Shown here one piece after another: positions 45,452 through 53,727 of a stretch of DNA of 64,000 nt. The notes below the pieces were generated by a model. It made no database searches. It worked only from the letters and a program-made list of their open reading frames with translations, and was not told the origin of the DNA. The stretch is from Desulforhopalus singaporensis (GTDB taxonomy: Bacteria; Desulfobacterota; Desulfobulbia; Desulfobulbales; Desulfocapsaceae). Position numbers and translations under genes: made by a program. The stretch covers positions 27,400 through 91,399 of the forward strand of contig NZ_FNJI01000021.1 of assembly GCF_900104445.1 (NCBI RefSeq), given 5' to 3'. The first letter of the stretch is position 1. Every line of letters starts with the position of its first letter.

Positions 45452-45525
45452 GTAAAATTCCCCTTCCCGTTTCGTAACCGTTCAGCAGTGCTCCATATGT
45501 GCACAGATGGGGTGCTAGTGAACGC

Positions 45526-45983
45526 TTACGTTTGAAATACTCCATGTTCAAGATTTTTCTGGATTGCCTTGAGGCTCTGTTTGTGGATTCTTTTCACAAG
45601 ATCCCGGTCTCCATTGAGATAGTTGGCAAAATCCTTGATCGTGCCATACTGTAACAATTCCAGAACAGTGAGCCCGAAGGACCTTGTGTAGCGCTTGTTG
45701 CCGTCCATGAACTTCAGCCTGGGCAAAAAGAGGCTTCCGCAACTCTTGCAGCAGAATCTGAGCATTATAAGTTCCAGATGGCATCGCTTGCAACCAAGTG
45801 GAGGCATGTGAAACAACGTTTTTTCCTCCCTTTGAAAATCACCTCTTTGCTGTCGCAGCTTGAGCAAGATCTTTGATCCGCCCGAACTTCCGCTTGTATA
45901 ATGATACAATTTCCAATGTACCTGGTTGCTCGATATTCTACACCTCGGGTGTTGAATGCATGGTATAGTAGAGAGGTAAACAT
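45526..45983 (-). pseudogene. ISL3-family transposase N-terminal fragment
   Basis: From ATG at 45983 the frame reads 'MFTSLLYHAFNTRGVEY' with a CSSC zinc pair and ends early at 45765. The adjoining frame continues with 'CCKSCGSLFLPRLKF', 'KRYTRSFGLTVLEL', 'GTIKDFANYLNGDRDLVKRI' (HTH) and stops at 45526. A frameshift and loss of the whole catalytic core leave a remnant. It differs from the ISL3 copy at 42-43.5 kb, so it is another element. Confidence 0.8.
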
Positions 45984-46048
45984 GACATGAGTCCTTTGGG
46001 ATCTGGTTGAAGGTTGTTTGGTCGCCAAACAACCTTCATCATGTCATG
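45981..46048. repeat. Nested perfect inverted repeats upstream of ISL3 fragment
   Basis: An outer repeat, CATGACATGA (45981-45990) and TCATGTCATG (46039-46048), encloses an inner hairpin of TGAAGGTTGTTTGG paired with CCAAACAACCTTCA around a three-base loop (46008-46038). The outer left arm contains the transposase start codon. It may be an IS end that folds the transposase leader, limiting read-through expression. Confidence 0.7.
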
Positions 46049-46136
46049 TCTATTTTTCAACTCTTTTCACCGTACCAGGTACTCGTTTGCCGGATGAACC
46101 ATTTTAAATTGATACATTCCATTGTCAGCCCTCGAC

Positions 46137-46178
46137 AATAAGCCGCTATGGTGTCTTGTGCACCGTAGCGGCTTATTT
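46137..46178. terminator. Bidirectional stem-loop
   Basis: AATAAGCCGCTA and TAGCGGCTTATT form a 12-bp stem, extended by GGTG/CACC towards the loop. A-rich and T-rich flanks allow termination in either direction. It follows the acs remnant stop on the minus strand by about 65 bases. Confidence 0.65.
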
Positions 46179-46241
46179 AGACTCATACGGGCGATACCCG
46201 GTTGATGTATATTCCATCGGAATCCAGGGCTGCATCCGGTG

Positions 46242-46607
46242 TTAATTGCCTTGAATCTCTCTTGCTTCTTGAATCACACTATCAACAATTGAATGGTCGG
46301 CCAGGGTCGAGGTATCTCCCAGTGAACCTTTATCAAAATCCCCGACCGCGACTTTTTTTCAGGATTCTTATCAGGATCTTCCCAGAACGGTTTTTTGGTA
46401 GGTCATCCGCTCACTGGATTATTGCCGGTGTGGCAAAGGGGCCGATCTTTGGCCTGACGTGCGCTACCAGTTCTTTTTTCAGTATATCAGTTTTTTCAAC
46501 CATGTATTAAACGATACAAAGGCGTAGATAGACTGCACTTGATGGGGTGAGGATATCCGACAAACGGCAGATTCTCCGTCATTGTACATGCCTCCGGTGA
46601 AATAATA
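46242..46607 (-). pseudogene. acs: Acetyl-CoA synthetase 3' remnant
   Basis: Fragments of the AMP-forming acetyl-CoA synthetase C-terminus appear in several frames: 'YYFTGG', 'GYPHPIK', 'SIYAFVSFN', then 'VEKTDILKKELVAHVRPKIG', a stop in place of the tryptophan in 'IIQ-stop-ADDLPKNRSGKIL', and after another frameshift 'LGDTSTLADHSIVDSVIQ'. A large deletion removes the region between 'YYFTG' and 'GYPHPI'. The A10 lysine motif 'NRSGKI' is still readable. The gene is dead. Confidence 0.85.
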
Positions 46608-46735
46608 CGTAGGATATAGAAGAGCTCAAATTCAAAAGAGCTACGGCTTGTGTAGCCACTTTATACCTGCCGACCAAGTGCAAAACATTAATAGCCCATA
46701 ACGAGCCCCCCGAAGCTTAAAGTCGGCTCATCCGG

Positions 46736-46978
46736 TTACCGATTAGTTCCACAAGATAAGACCTCTCGCAAAATCTCTGACCTGTGGGACACTACAATCT
46801 GCCATATAACCTCTTTACACGCGCAGCTCTTTCTATGCGGCCTAACTCCTCTTCTTTGTATGCTTTTTTTCTTGACTTCCTCAATAATACTGAGTGAAAA
46901 AAAACAACAGAAAGCAATGGCGGTCAAGGCTATTAATAATCCGGTATCAAGATTTAACAGTGCAGTATCAAGATCCAT
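46736..46978 (-). CDS. Possible small membrane protein
   Basis: An 80-residue frame with one good helix (about 12-32, 'GLLIALTAIAFCCFFSLSI') and a basic, less convincing tail. It may be a remnant of a transporter accessory gene near the dead acs. There is no recognisable family and only a weak ribosome site. Confidence 0.25.
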   Translation of the reverse strand: MDLDTALLNLDTGLLIALTAIAFCCFFSLSIIEEVKKKSIQRRGVRPHRKSCACKEVIWQIVVSHRSEILREVLSCGTNR

Positions 46979-47091
46979 TTGTGCTCTTTTTTGTTAACGA
47001 TGCTTCAAACCTGCAAGTGCGAAACACCTGATGTCTGATGTTAGATATCTGATGTATCAGTACTGAAAAGCACTATATAAGATATAGTGCT

Positions 47092-47343
47092 TTAAAACAA
47101 TAGTAATTTTTTATGCCAGTCGATCATTTTTTGAAAAAACCATTTTCCCTGGTCCAGCTGTTCAATAGCCTGATCACCACCTTTTTGCCATGCACGAATC
47201 CATCGACACACGACGTTGTAGTGAATTGATACAATCTCAGCTATTTCCTTCCGGGTCTTTCCGGCCTGAAACAAGTGAATGGCTAGATTTCGATTATGTT
47301 GTTGAACCTCTCTTGAAAGGTTTCTTCCGTCTGTATTTTTCAT
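47092..47343 (-). pseudogene. IS630-like transposase N-terminal fragment
   Basis: An 83-residue frame from ATG at 47343 with the helix-turn-helix 'FQAGKTRKEIAEIVSIHYNV' and 'CRWIRAWQKGGDQAIEQ', the typical N-terminus of IS630-type transposases. The DDE domain is missing and the frame ends after 'HKKLLLF'. Confidence 0.7.
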
Positions 47344-47513
47344 AGAAAGAGTATACCGCAAAAGAACCTAAATGCCCGCCAGGTTAATATTTGCCTTAAG
47401 AAGGATTGACCGAAGTAGTTAAAGGCGCAAGTATGTGCAAGAAACTGTTTGGTGAAGATTAGACCTCAAGTATGGCGCAGCTTAAAACAGTCTGAAAATG
47501 TGTCGCGTGGTCA

Positions 47514-47544
47514 GTTTCAATCCCCATCAGGACGGGGATTGAAA
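47514..47544. repeat. CRISPR-repeat-like single hairpin
   Basis: GTTTCAATCCCC and GGGGATTGAAA form an 11-bp stem with an 8-base loop. The GTTTCAATCC...GGATTGAAA arms look like a palindromic CRISPR repeat, but only one copy exists and no cas gene is near. It may also serve as a terminator for the Fe-S gene that ends at 47563. Confidence 0.45.
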
Positions 47545-47562
47545 TTTTAGGATAACTGTCGG

Positions 47563-48666
47563 TTACTCTATGTGCCTAACGCCACGAGCTGCAGCGCGTT
47601 GCCGGGTCCAATCTTCTTTGTCGTCGGGTGGTGTGGAACACTGGGCACCGATCTTTGGAACTATGCTTATGGCTTCTACCGGACATGTGAACGAACATAC
47701 CCCGCAACCAATACATTTTTCGTCAAGTACGAGGTATTGGCCGCCCTCTTCAACAATAGCATCCATCGGGCATCGCTCATCTCTACATATCCCGCATGCC
47801 GTGCAGGAATCCGGATCAATTGTGGCCAGATAATTACTTTTTGCAAATGCGGTGGGGATCTTGAACTCTTTCATGGCACGGAGCATCCCGCAGCAGCAGG
47901 AGCAGCAATTGCAGACAAACGTCTGTCCTTCCACAACGTTGTAGGTCATATGAACCAGCCCTTCCTCCTCAGTCTGGTCAATAATTTTCAACGCCTCTTT
48001 CTTGGAGATAATTTTACCCAATTCCGGATACTTGTCGTACGCGCCGACTTCTTTACTCATATGGAGGCATGTCTCCAGGGAGTGACCACAGTTATTACCA
48101 ACCATACGCTGCTGCTTCCGGCACATGCAATCTTGTACCTGAAACGACCTGGATTCTTCAATGACCTGACGAATATCCTCATAAGCTTGCACCTGTTGCT
48201 CCCCTGCGGCATCAGTCTCCACGGGAACCACCCTGAAATATGGTGGTTGCAACCCTACGACAGTCATCAGTGAGTCAGCATGGCTAAGCCATGATTCGAA
48301 CAGTTCCGAAAATTTTCTCTGCTCGCTTTCACTCTTGTCTGTTCGGAGCCAGAAAAACTCATACAGACCAACCACGAAGGGAGGCATCCAATACATTTGT
48401 ACGCCGTTCTTTTTGGTGGTTTCAAGTTGTCCTTTCATGACCATTTCATCTGTAATCGCCTGCAATTCCTCAACAGGTTTACCAATACTCTTTGCTATGC
48501 TATCTATTGATTCGGCTTTTTTGGGGAAAAGGAGCATTATTTCAGCTTCCTGGGGCGTGGCAATCATTTCAAGGATCTTCAGTTCGACACCCTCAGGATG
48601 GGGGGGGAAACCTTGGGGATATTCATTTAGCTTTGCTGCCAGTCTTTTGTAAACATCATTGCTCAT
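47563..48666 (-). CDS. 4Fe-4S dicluster ferredoxin-domain protein
   Basis: A 367-residue cytoplasmic protein. The N-terminal half has a winged-helix-like part ('ATPQEAEIMLLFPKKAESID') and no signal peptide. The middle holds cysteine clusters ('QDCMCRKQQRMVGNNC', 'CNCCSCCCGML'), and the C-terminal half a bacterial-type 2[4Fe-4S] domain ('CTACGICRDERCPMDA', 'CIGCGVCSFTCPVEA'). Such proteins are common in sulfate- and metal-reducing deltaproteobacteria and pass electrons to unknown partners. It is probably the end gene of its own unit. Confidence 0.85.
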   Translation of the reverse strand: MSNDVYKRLAAKLNEYPQGFPPHPEGVELKILEMIATPQEAEIMLLFPKKAESIDSIAKSIGKPVEELQAITDEMVMKGQLETTKKNGVQMYWMPPFVVGLYEFFWLRTDKSESEQRKFSELFESWLSHADSLMTVVGLQPPYFRVVPVETDAAGEQQVQAYEDIRQVIEESRSFQVQDCMCRKQQRMVGNNCGHSLETCLHMSKEVGAYDKYPELGKIISKKEALKIIDQTEEEGLVHMTYNVVEGQTFVCNCCSCCCGMLRAMKEFKIPTAFAKSNYLATIDPDSCTACGICRDERCPMDAIVEEGGQYLVLDEKCIGCGVCSFTCPVEAISIVPKIGAQCSTPPDDKEDWTRQRAAARGVRHIE

Positions 48667-48845
48667 GTTTATACCTCCGCTTGATTTTATGAGACCATCG
48701 TTTTCAGTCGGTCAGTCACCACATCGGTTCATGCGATGGATGTAAGATCGAACCTAGCGGCATCGCTCACTGTTCGGGAGCATGATCATAACCCAATGAG
48801 GTGCGCCGTTGAAGTAAGACCCTAATCAAATTCTTGGCGAAAACA

Positions 48846-49514
48846 TTACTCTATAAAAGAGGTTGTCTCGTCAGCCAGCCAACTTGCCCAGGCTTCAATG
48901 CCGTCTCCAGTTTTTGCCGATACTTCGAAGATCCGGATTTTCGGGTTAAGCGTCAATACTCTTTCGCGCATGGCCTCAAGATCAAAATCCGTCATATGCA
49001 GATAATCGATCTTATTCACGAGAAGCACATCACACACTGAAAACATCAAGGGGTATTTAAGGGGCTTGTCATCTCCTTCGGGAACGCTCAGAATCATGAC
49101 GTTTTTAATGGCCCCGGTATCAAATTCGGCAGGGCAGACCAGGTTACCCACGTTTTCAATGATGACCAGGTCGAGTTTATCCAGATCCATGTTGTCCAGC
49201 CCATTTTCAACCATAGAGGCATCCAGGTGGCAAAACCCGCCGGTTCTCAGCTGAACTGCGGTAATGTTTTGGGCTGCAACTTTTTCAGCATCTACCATTG
49301 AGTCAATGTCCGCTTCTATAACGCCTGTTCTGAATTGATTCTTCAGAATTTCAAGGGTTTTTAGGATAAGGGTCGTTTTGCCGGCACCGGGTGAGGCCAT
49401 CAGGTTGACCAGGAAGGTTTTTTCATCGCTTAGCCTGGATTTTGATTTTTGGGCTACAACATCATTATCAGCCAGGATGTTTTCCTTGACTTCAATTAAT
49501 CTTATATTTTCCAC
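48846..49514 (-). CDS. hypB: Hydrogenase nickel-incorporation GTPase
   Basis: G3E-family GTPase that inserts nickel in [NiFe]-hydrogenases. The 222-residue protein has the P-loop 'MASPGAGKTTLILKT', 'IEADIDSMVDAEKV', the metal-site 'GGFCHLDASMVENGL' and 'VNKIDYLHMTDFD'. The long N-terminal histidine-rich stretch of some HypB is absent. It starts at GTG overlapping the hypA stop by one base. No hydrogenase structural gene is in the window. Confidence 0.94.
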   Translation of the reverse strand: MENIRLIEVKENILADNDVVAQKSKSRLSDEKTFLVNLMASPGAGKTTLILKTLEILKNQFRTGVIEADIDSMVDAEKVAAQNITAVQLRTGGFCHLDASMVENGLDNMDLDKLDLVIIENVGNLVCPAEFDTGAIKNVMILSVPEGDDKPLKYPLMFSVCDVLLVNKIDYLHMTDFDLEAMRERVLTLNPKIRIFEVSAKTGDGIEAWASWLADETTSFIE

Positions 49515-49867
49515 TAAATCGCCTCCAGATTTTTAATATAATATTCCCTGCCGGATATGAAAGTGAGTGACGACGCATGGGCGCACTCAGGACACTGTAT
49601 TTTATCGATTTCTTTGATACTAACTTCAAAAGAATGTCCGCAGTCGTTGCATTTCATGACAGCAGGGGCTCTTTCGATTTTAAGCCTGGCATTTTCAGCA
49701 AGGGTGTTCTTGCTTAGATGGTCAAAATATTTCTGAATCCATTGGTCTTCAAGATCACTCATTGCACCTATCCTCAGTTGAATGGCCAGTACCTTATTTA
49801 CCCTACTTGCCTGTGCGTGCTTTAAGGCAATGTCGAGTATTCTCTTTGTTACCTGAAGTTCGTGCAT
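49514..49867 (-). CDS. hypA: Hydrogenase maturation nickel chaperone
   Basis: A 117-residue protein with the nickel ligand His2 in 'MHELQVTKRIL' and the structural zinc site of two Cys-x-x-Cys pairs ('MKCNDCGHSFEV', 'IQCPECAHASSL'). It pairs with HypB in the usual order. It is intact, standing at the edge of a long region without recognisable genes. Confidence 0.93.
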   Translation of the reverse strand: MHELQVTKRILDIALKHAQASRVNKVLAIQLRIGAMSDLEDQWIQKYFDHLSKNTLAENARLKIERAPAVMKCNDCGHSFEVSIKEIDKIQCPECAHASSLTFISGREYYIKNLEAI

Positions 49868-49980
49868 GTGATATTCCTGTTTAACCTTGAGTTATCGGCA
49901 ATTGACGTTACGGCATCAAATTCAACGTGAAACGCTTCATCGAAAAAATACGAATCGGATGAATTTTTCGACTCGTCACG

Positions 49981-50580
49981 TCATAAAACTAACTGGGTTA
50001 CAACCCCGTAGACCACTGGCCAACGGACTTGCTGCACTGTTCTCACGGGTTGGCATATTGTGATTTTTTCCTGAAAATGTTGTAGCATCTTCGTATAGGT
50101 TTCTGAATCTCCACAATGCTTCTTGACTGTTAGGATGCTGCTGTTACAACTCCAGAAAGATGTACCCGGTTCGGCGATGACCAGAAATTCGGCATTGTGG
50201 TGATTGCGTTGACTCAACAGCGCCGCTCGGGTAGGCAAACCAAGGGGGGGGATTTTGGGCAAGTTCCAGCCGGAATCAGCCAACCGATCCGGATCAGGTG
50301 TTTGAATGCCGCAACCAGAGCTATCCATTTGCCCGCATCTGAGTTCATCGTGGCGGAAGAAAATAGAGGATGGATTTTCAGTCCCGTTTTGCGGCAGGTT
50401 AGGCGAAGGTTTGACAGATCGGGAATCTTTATACGTCAAGTCGACTATTCCCTTAAGACTTTTTTCCGGTCTGAACAACACGAGTTCTGTAAGAGCATTG
50501 ACGATTGCCGTATGCAGAAAAAACACACCTAAAACTAAGTTGACTGCTAAATCCAGCAAAACAAGAATGTCCTTGGTCAT
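49981..50580 (-). CDS. Doubtful open frame of unknown origin
   Basis: A 199-codon frame. The first 35 residues could form a membrane helix ('LDLAVNLVLGVFFLHTAIV'), but the rest has mixed composition, many Pro/Ser/His and no known motif. Codon use is unlike its neighbours. It may be chance or a decayed gene. Confidence 0.2.
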   Translation of the reverse strand: MTKDILVLLDLAVNLVLGVFFLHTAIVNALTELVLFRPEKSLKGIVDLTYKDSRSVKPSPNLPQNGTENPSSIFFRHDELRCGQMDSSGCGIQTPDPDRLADSGWNLPKIPPLGLPTRAALLSQRNHHNAEFLVIAEPGTSFWSCNSSILTVKKHCGDSETYTKMLQHFQEKITICQPVRTVQQVRWPVVYGVVTQLVL

Positions 50581-51103
50581 TTTATTAATCCGGCGGATAT
50601 CGAAATCTAAGGTTTTTTCAAAGAGTACCTAATTACAGTGAGTTGCCACTGGCGGTGCAAACCTGTTTGTCCGCCGATTTAAGAGTCTTCTTTTCAAACT
50701 TAGAATTCCAAGTGAGAATCAGGCCAAAGTCTTAAAGTTTTCTGTATGACCACTTCTCACTTTTTCTTTCTGAAACTTGACCTCCATTAAAAGTTTATCA
50801 AATAGTTGCCTGGTGCATATCCAGCTATGGTCAACCGATTAACGTTGTTACGGTAACATAGTTACTTCAACAACAGCGTAATATCTGCCTTTTGCCATGT
50901 CAAGATATTTTCTCTTATAATCAACAAAACCGATAACAAGAGAAATGAATGCTGTTCATACCTAAAAGATGAAGGTTTTCACTGAATAGATGGCAAGTCA
51001 GCTAGATCAATAGTAAAAAGAGATCCTCTTTAAAACTCTATGGATTTACAGCCCTGGTTAAAAATCCCCAGGCAGGTTCGGAGGATGATGACTCATCAGG
51101 TAT
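50581..51103. other. Long stretch without a recognisable gene
   Basis: AT-rich sequence between the hyp genes and the catabolic cluster. I see no coding frame, tRNA or strong hairpin. It marks the right edge of the decay zone. Confidence 0.5.
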
Positions 51104-52423
51104 TCAATTCTTGACCACAGCGCTGATTTGGATTTGCGGTTCAATGTTGGTATAGTTCGGCATATCCCTCATCAGCTTACTGCCATGCTTGACAAATGCA
51201 GCCTGAAAATCCACCAGGTCTTTGAAATAGAGATGGCCAGCAGCGACAAAGGGTGCCGAAGAACCCGGGGCAACTCCGCAAAGTCCCTGATCAATTTCAA
51301 TCCGCACCAGCCCCCAGGGACTCAACAATTCTGAGACAAGTTCGGCATGAGTGCTCGCATAATACTCCTGATTAAAATTCCCGTCAGGCTTGTTCGGATA
51401 AAGGATGGACACCCGAACCATGGCACCGCCCAGATCCGGCAGCGGATCTAAAATATGGTCTGCTTTTTCGAAGGTTCCCACCGTCTGAAAACCGACTTGG
51501 GCAGCCATTGCGTCGTCCACAAAGAGCATCTCTATGCTGAAGCCCTGATCGTCATTGAAGTAGATCATCCCACCATTTGGGGTTACGACAGGATCCGAGT
51601 TCCCCTCATAACCTGCGGCGATGCAGCGCGCGTAGGTTTCGTTAAAGACCTGGGCATTCTTGCAGCCAAAGGCGACATTCAGCAGTCCCTGGTCACTGAT
51701 GCGATACTTTTCGGGCCAGGGTTTGCCGACCGGATCAAGGTATTGCACCACTTCCAGCAGAATGTCTCCGGCCAACAGCAGGAGTTCTTTTCGCTTGGCT
51801 CCTTCCAGGCCCAAGAGCGCCTCCTGTTCAGGTGTGTGCAGTGTCACCCCTGCAGCCTCTTTCAGGCCGAACGCATCGATAAAGACCTTTTTCGATTTTT
51901 CCAGGTCGGGGACGGACATGGTGACACTGCGCACAGCAACCGGAACCTTCGGGCGCGGGCGTGGTGTGGCATCAGCGGCACAGGGATCGTCCTCCATGAT
52001 CTCCAGCAACACCCCTTCCGGATCTTTCACACAGACCCGGCGCGATCCCTTCGAACCCGCAGGTGCGGACAGCAGTTTCGTTCCGGCTGTTTCCAACCGG
52101 GCAAGCGTCGCATCGAAATCAGCGACATGCAGCCCGAGGGCGTTGTACCCTATATCACATGGTCTCCAGTCCTTGGGCAAGGGGCGCACTTCAGGGCTTT
52201 TGAATTGGAAGAATTCCAACTGAAAGAACTCTTGCTGGTCCACTGCCCAGAGTGTTTTGCTGGCAACATCCGGAATTCCCTGAATGGCCTCGAACAGTGG
52301 GCCGCAAAACTCTTCAGTACCGCCGCTTGGCAGGAAACCAAACATGTCCTGATACCAGGCAAAGGTTGTCTTCAGGTCAGTGACGCTCATGGCGACCTGG
52401 CAGAGTGTGATATTATGCTTCAT
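51104..52423 (-). CDS. VOC-VOC-EthD fusion protein
   Basis: A 439-residue protein with three parts. Two vicinal-oxygen-chelate (glyoxalase/dioxygenase-fold) modules lie at about 1-145 ('CQVAMSVTDLKTTFAWYQDM', 'VCVKDPEGVLLEIMEDDPC') and 165-310 ('RSVTMSVPDLEKSKKVFIDA', 'FNDDQGFSIEMLFVDD'). An EthD-like ferredoxin-fold domain is at about 330-439 ('VRVSILYPNKPDGNFNQEYY'). It lies 17 bases after the butanediol dehydrogenase-like gene and ends the cluster. Whether it is an enzyme (isomerase, dioxygenase) or a binding protein is open. Confidence 0.82.
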   Translation of the reverse strand: MKHNITLCQVAMSVTDLKTTFAWYQDMFGFLPSGGTEEFCGPLFEAIQGIPDVASKTLWAVDQQEFFQLEFFQFKSPEVRPLPKDWRPCDIGYNALGLHVADFDATLARLETAGTKLLSAPAGSKGSRRVCVKDPEGVLLEIMEDDPCAADATPRPRPKVPVAVRSVTMSVPDLEKSKKVFIDAFGLKEAAGVTLHTPEQEALLGLEGAKRKELLLLAGDILLEVVQYLDPVGKPWPEKYRISDQGLLNVAFGCKNAQVFNETYARCIAAGYEGNSDPVVTPNGGMIYFNDDQGFSIEMLFVDDAMAAQVGFQTVGTFEKADHILDPLPDLGGAMVRVSILYPNKPDGNFNQEYYASTHAELVSELLSPWGLVRIEIDQGLCGVAPGSSAPFVAAGHLYFKDLVDFQAAFVKHGSKLMRDMPNYTNIEPQIQISAVVKN

Positions 52424-52440
52424 AAGTATTGCCTAACCCC

Positions 52441-53496
52441 TTAGAGTTCTATGATAATCTTGATGTTGGTATTATCTTTACTCAGCAAAGCCTCGAATCC
52501 CTCTGTCACAAGGTCGTCCAGAGCGATGGTTTTACTGTGCAGCGGCTTAGGATCAATTTTCCCTTCGGAAAACATCTGGATCATCTCAGGAAATTCCATC
52601 AAATAGCCGAAACTCCCGACGATCCGTTTTTCTTCGACCGCAACATCAAGAAAATTGATCGTGCTCGCATCAGTGAACATACCTGCCAGGACCACACAGC
52701 CAGCCTTTTTAATCAGAGAGACCGCCAGCGGCGCGGTATCCTTGTGCCCGATACACTCGATCGCGACATCAGCACCGAGACCATCGGTGAGCCGCTTTAT
52801 TTCTTCGACCGGATCAACTTCACCCGGGTCGATCACGGCCGCCGCCCCGAGCTGCATAGCAAGCTCTTGGCGATGAGTAGACAGCTCCAGAACGAAGACC
52901 TTGTCCGCCCCTTCGGCCAAAGCTGACTGCAGGACAGTCAGTCCGATCGGTCCTGCTCCCAATACCACAACCGTATCCCCCTGCCTGACCATCGCCTGAC
53001 GAACAGCGTGCAAACCGACGGCGTACGGCTCGACCATCGCCCCGACAACGTCGGTCACCGAGTTCGGCAAAGGAAAAAGGACAGTGGCCGGGACATTGAT
53101 ATAACGGGTAAAAGCACCATTTATATGGAAGCCGAACATGGCCCCCTTGAGGCAGAGATGCAGCAACCCCTGCTGACAGTAGTGACACTCTCCACAGCAC
53201 ATTCCTCCCATGCTTGCAACGCGATCACCCAACGTGACGTTATCGACCCCCTCCCCCAGCTCGACGACCTTGCCGGAAAACTCATGACCCATAACTACTG
53301 GACCTTGGTGGCCGGTCAATGGATGCGGCTGGTCAACGCAGGTAAAGATCGGGCCATGAGCATATTCATGCAGGTCTGTGCCGCAGAGGCCAACGGCAGC
53401 AACCTCTATCTTGACCCAACCTGGCTCCGGGCTGGACGGTTCCGCGATCTCTTCAATTCTCACATCTTTTCTGGCGTGCCAAACTGCTGCTTTCAT
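52441..53496 (-). CDS. 2,3-butanediol dehydrogenase-like zinc alcohol dehydrogenase
   Basis: A 351-residue MDR enzyme. Catalytic zinc ligands are Cys in 'AAVGLCGTDLHEY' and the 'GHEFSG' motif; structural zinc cysteines lie in 'MCCGECHYCQQGLLHLC'; the nucleotide fold is 'VVVLGAGPIGLTVLQSA'. The N-terminal stretch 'DLHEYAHGPIF' and 'PHPLTGHQGPV' is diagnostic of the BdhA/butanediol dehydrogenase group rather than general ADH. In this cluster it would oxidise 2,3-butanediol to acetoin. Confidence 0.85.
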   Translation of the reverse strand: MKAAVWHARKDVRIEEIAEPSSPEPGWVKIEVAAVGLCGTDLHEYAHGPIFTCVDQPHPLTGHQGPVVMGHEFSGKVVELGEGVDNVTLGDRVASMGGMCCGECHYCQQGLLHLCLKGAMFGFHINGAFTRYINVPATVLFPLPNSVTDVVGAMVEPYAVGLHAVRQAMVRQGDTVVVLGAGPIGLTVLQSALAEGADKVFVLELSTHRQELAMQLGAAAVIDPGEVDPVEEIKRLTDGLGADVAIECIGHKDTAPLAVSLIKKAGCVVLAGMFTDASTINFLDVAVEEKRIVGSFGYLMEFPEMIQMFSEGKIDPKPLHSKTIALDDLVTEGFEALLSKDNTNIKIIIEL

Positions 53497-53727
53497 TTGT
53501 CACTTCCTTTTCAAGGTTGCTGATAGGTTGTTAAAAAGTCCACTGCTGCAGAGCAGGATGTAACTCTGTGACAGCGATGCCCCTTGGCCGCATAATTATA
53601 TAACTCCACGGTCTATTTTTTTAAAAAACAGCTGCTAAATTTCCAATCTGTTCTCCGCCCCTTCCGGGTGATCTTGGTCCTTGCCTGCCCCCGGCTGGTC
53701 AGCGATTCACAGTTATGCAACCGGATT

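Noticed and set aside
47514..47544. A CRISPR array
   Set aside because: Only one repeat-like unit exists, with no spacers and no cas genes nearby.
51455..52444. A 329-codon plus-strand frame
   Set aside because: Fully antisense to the VOC-VOC-EthD gene, which has clear domains.
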